Source: Siphlonurus alternatus | Lineage: Eukaryota; Arthropoda; Insecta; Ephemeroptera; Siphlonuridae | Direction: 5' to 3' | Assembly (NCBI GenBank): GCA_949825025.1 | Contig: OX463785.1 | Coordinates: 11,719,971-11,783,970, forward strand | DNA: 64,000 nucleotides | Part shown: positions 60,185 to 64,000 of the stretch, piece by piece | How positions within the stretch are numbered: position 1 is the first letter of the stretch | How the letters are laid out: every line of letters begins with the position of its first letter | Made by a program: the position numbers and the translations under genes | The notes under the pieces: model-generated | What the model saw: only the letters and a program-made list of their open reading frames with translations | Databases searched by the model: none | Told to the model about the DNA's origin: nothing

Positions 60185-61670
60185 TATGCAAATGTTTATA
60201 TAACAAAGACTTCTTTTGAACATTGAATAATATAACTAAATTAATTAAAATTTCTAATTAAATTAATATACAGTTATAAATCTAAAATTCATACAGTCAT
60301 GACTTTGATATAATAGAACAATTAATTATGAAATACATTTGCAATTTATCATTTTGATGCCTTACTTTTATTAATACATTTGTATATAATTATATGAGAA
60401 GTGTTCAAAAAATCATTAGATAATTTAATATAATTTCAAATTTTTGTATATTTATTGCTTATTAATTTAAATGAATCTTGATTGAAGAAGAAAGCTGTTC
60501 TTAAAACAGGTTAATATAATAAAATGAGACACAATCATGTTAAATTTTAACGACAGTATAAAACTCATTAAAGCGAGGGAAAAGTTCATGTAAAAAGTAC
60601 TTTTCAACTTACAAAAGAAATATTTTTATAATTTTTTTTACCACTTTCAATTATTATTATAGTAATTTTTTATATGGAAATTAATAAAATATAACTCTTC
60701 GTTAAATAAACCTAAATTTATGTTAATTAGGTAATTAAGTTCTGATGTTTTATGAATTACTATACTGTTTTTTTAACATGACTTTTTCTTTATCTCACTT
60801 CAGAGATACCTGCCACTTACCTTTATAATTGTTGCGAGCAAAATGATAGAAGGGAAGTTTTTATGAGCTTCTAAAAAAAAAATAATAATAAAGGACACTT
60901 ATTGTTGTTAAAAGCCACCTTTATTGTTGCCTTAATTTTTTTATTGTTGAAAAAGCTTACAAAGAACAAAATAATAAAAAAAAGTATTTTTTTTATCATT
61001 TATTAAATTAATATTTTTTATAAGTTTTTAATAAAAGACGATATAAGTGTAATTAAATTTAATAGGATTAAATTATAATTTTGTTTAACTTGAAAATACA
61101 TTTAATTTTTAATTCAAATTTACGATGGTAGTATTATGCTAATTTACATAATCAAATTAACTCTATAACTCCAAAATTATTCAACGATTTTAATTTTATT
61201 GTTGGAGCATTTTTTTTATATTAATTAGTACTACATCATTTTTTTATGCAGTTAGTATGAAGATAAAATATATTTTATAAATACAGTATAATTGCACTAG
61301 TTTACTTAATTTGTTGAAAACTCCAATTAAAAACAACATAATTATGCCATCAAAATACAGCAATTAAACTTACATCGTCATTTTATTATTCATTTCTAAA
61401 ATGTCTTACTTAAAAACGAAAATACTAATATTTGTTTTATTTTAATACATTCATCAACATTTTTTTTGTGTTACTTAATATTGTCATTTACACCAAATTA
61501 TTGTTGTATATTTTCTTTATAATATATATATTTTTTTAATATTATATTCTTACATCTAACAGTAAATACGGCCATTAGGACTGATGGGAATTGATTATTT
61601 TTATAACTAAAACACAAAAAATAAAAGTTTACCATTTTAAATATATAGCCGGAATTAATTGTTAATTTAA
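60185..61670. other. AT-rich intergenic DNA
   Basis: No gene or repeat recognised. Confidence 0.5.
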
Positions 61671-62056
61671 GGTAGAGATAACGCCGAACAGCTGTTTGAC
61701 GTAATCCCCTTTGATTAACATGTAAACCTTAGCAAATTGACAAAAATTCTAAAATTTTTTGGAGAGGCAGATATTAGTGCCTAAAAGCCATAGAAAAAGT
61801 TTCAAAAACATTTAACGAGCCAATTTTTTTAAATTAATTTTTTAGTTTGGCTCTCCATGGGAAAGCCCAATGCTGAAAATTAAAAAAAAAAAATAACAAA
61901 AAATCGGCTCGTTAAATTGTTTTGAAATTTTTTCTATGGCTTTTAGGCACTAATATCTGCCTCTCAAAAAAATTTCAAAATTTTTGTCAATTTGCTAAGG
62001 TTTACATGTTAATCAAAGAGGATTACGTCGAACAGCTGTTCGGCGTTATCTCTACC
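61671..62056. mobile_element. TTAA-flanked foldback element (family D)
   Basis: 386 bp with ends GGTAGAGATAACGCCGAACA and its mirror, arms of about 165 bases pairing nearly throughout. TTAA flanks both sides (61667-61670, 62057-62060). Interior unrelated to family B. The + strand open frame across its right arm is a by-product. Confidence 0.85.
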
Positions 62057-63806
62057 TTAACTTGTAATTTAAATAATTTATACTTCGAAAGAGGCATGGT
62101 AAATTTTAAACTTTTGATTAGTTTAAAAGTTATTAGATATCTCAAAATCCGGCTACAATTTGTAAGAATTCTTAATTATAGGATTTGTTATATTATATTT
62201 AATTTTTTACCAAAATATGTCAAATTTTGTTTTAAAACTAATTATTATATCTTATGTAATAAAGTGGAAGAAAGCTCAATGCGATATGATTAAACAAATG
62301 ATATGAATAAGAAGCTCCTTTACTTTATAATTATACTAAACTCTGTATACTGTCTGCTTTTTGAATTTTTTGTTTTGAAAGGAATTACAATTTTATATTT
62401 GCAGTACAGTATATCTTTTTTTTTTTCAAAATAAACATAAAGAAAAAGTATTCAAGCATTTGAAGCGACTGATACATTTTTAATGTACTTTTTGAATATT
62501 TTTAAAAATGGAACTCGGCCAAAATTGTTCCATTTTATTTTAATGAGATATTTCTTAATTGAATTGACTTGAGAAAATTTTATATTACAAATCTGGCTTC
62601 ATTAAAATGAGATTCCAGAAACTTTTTAGGAAATATGTCAATATTGATTTTAATTGTTATGTTTGATTAATTATACATAATGGCTTTTTTTAAATTATAT
62701 TATATTATACATTGAACTCTAGATATTAAATAAATATACTACGTATTTCTTTTTTTAAAACATGAAACAACACAATTATATTACATGCATGTTATTTTAT
62801 CAACATTTCTGCACACATTTAATTATAATTATGACATTGTTTTTTAATATGGATGGTTTTAAAGCTTAACCATACAAAACATAATGTGACATCAAATATT
62901 TTTTTATTAAATTTATTAAATTCTGAAATTCCATTTATTATTATCAATATATATCACATGTTTTGCATTATTATTATACTATACAATTAAACAAAACAGA
63001 TTTTTACTATATGTATATATTTACAATTAATTAAAAATTAAGCATTTTCTTGTTAAATTTTAATTATAATAGCTGTAAGGCTTTTTTTTTTTAAAATTTC
63101 AACATTCTCAATCATATCTTATCAAATAATTTTTATGTACATTTTTTTTTTTTTTTTTATAAACAATTTGCGTCAATTCCTTAAAATTACCATTATCACT
63201 TTTTTTTAATGGTAATTTTAGAATTAAGGATGATTGTCATTAAAGTCAATTATTTAGTATGGCAGAATTGTGCTGGCCAAGGGCTCATATTAGCCAGCGT
63301 ACAAGTGCCATACATTAATTATAATTAAATCTAATTAAAGGGTTTTTTTAACTAACATTTTCATACAAATATATTTATATATACAACATTAGCGCAATTT
63401 AAAAACAGTTATAATTATTAGCTCTGTTTTTACTTACTTTTTTTTTTTTCAAATCATTATAAAAATAACTAAAAAATTAAAATACCTAGTAATAAATATA
63501 CAATTCTATATATATTATTTAATTCTAAAATAATATATTATTATGATTAATTATAATATATATATGATGTTTATATATTACATAATACCAGCTTATGCCG
63601 AACAATGCCTAAAACAATAATTTGCCATATTATAGCTTACAATTAAAACATTTAACACCAGTTAATATTATATTAATACAATTTTTTTAATATCCTTAAA
63701 TATTTATGCTTTTAAGCGGCTCTCTGACAAGTTTTTTTTCTCATTATTTCTCAATTATAGAGAAATAATTAAAGAATAATCAAGTAAATATCAAATAAAT
63801 TACAAT
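62057..63806. other. AT-rich DNA, includes 3' flank of the receptor gene
   Basis: No gene or element recognised apart from a small inverted repeat at about 63182-63222 (AAAATTACCATTA / TAATGGTAATTTT). Confidence 0.45.
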
Positions 63807-64000
63807 TCATGTCATATGAAAATCTCCTTTTAAAATTCTAGTAAATGTTTTCTTAAATTGTTGATTTGCCATAGCGTAACAAAATGGATTCATAGGACTA
63901 TTAGCGTAACATAAAAAATATGAAAACATAAAAATATGACTATTTGTGCAAGGTGGTTCAGAACAAAAACCTTCAACTAATGCTAAAATATGATAAGGAG
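63807..64000 (-). CDS. Muscarinic acetylcholine receptor-like GPCR, C-terminal fragment
   Basis: The last 64 residues of a rhodopsin-class receptor; the rest lies right of the window. The fragment starts [12 protein letters not shown], the extracellular end of TM6 (TPY then I/L-rich in muscarinic receptors). An extracellular loop with two cysteines follows, then TM7 with [16 protein letters not shown] and helix 8 [22 protein letters not shown] is the NPxxY activation motif. CY-N-S-NP-CYA and the FKKTF helix 8 match aminergic receptors of the muscarinic type best. The tail is only a few residues after helix 8, ending at TGA 63807-63809. Such receptors bind acetylcholine at the plasma membrane and couple to G proteins; subtype cannot be decided from this piece. 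Other aminergic receptors are a less likely alternative. Confidence 0.8.
   Translation of the reverse strand, partial: PYHILALVEGFCSEPPCTNSHIFMFSYFLCYANSPMNPFCYAMANQQFKKTFTRILKGDFHMT

Overview
The window is AT-rich animal nuclear DNA. Its coding exons are short, GC-richer islands separated by introns, many with GTAAGT or GTGAGT donors and pyrimidine-tract acceptors. The gene families, TCAGT-type initiators at two putative promoters and an insect-like SINE core point to an arthropod, most likely an insect. The species cannot be resolved from the sequence alone.

Layout. (1) 907-1815 (+): the last two exons of an unrecognised gene that starts left of the window. (2) 4558-5496 (-): an intact single-exon ELMO-domain protein of the ELMOD1/2 type, a putative Arf/Arl GTPase-activating protein. 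(3) 9028-24398 (-), with a non-coding first exon near 30210-30279: an M1 aminopeptidase N-family gene that I reassembled from 16 coding exons (937 residues). All three zinc ligands and the catalytic tyrosine are replaced, so it looks like a pseudoenzyme. (4) 36958-50674 (+): a two-exon sclerostin/SOSTDC1-like secreted cystine-knot protein with a 13.2-kb intron. (5) 63807-64000 (-): the C-terminal end (TM7 and helix 8) of a muscarinic-acetylcholine-receptor-like GPCR.

The rest is mostly small non-autonomous transposons and SINEs. I distinguish these groups: TTAA-flanked near-perfect foldbacks of 390-650 bp; TA-flanked elements whose arms carry CCGGAAGT motifs; ATGGACAA-ended palindromes with TGACGTCA cores; an eight-copy family with GTTGAAA ends; two hAT-like elements with perfect 8-bp target duplications; and smaller families. 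The SINEs have either 5S-rRNA-derived or tRNA(Met)-like heads but share a central block. Several insertions are nested.

The genes do not form a pathway. They are unrelated single-copy genes in a repeat-rich neighbourhood. The most unusual signals are the inactivated M1 peptidase, two tandem duplications that copy its splice sites, and the mixed-head SINE group.
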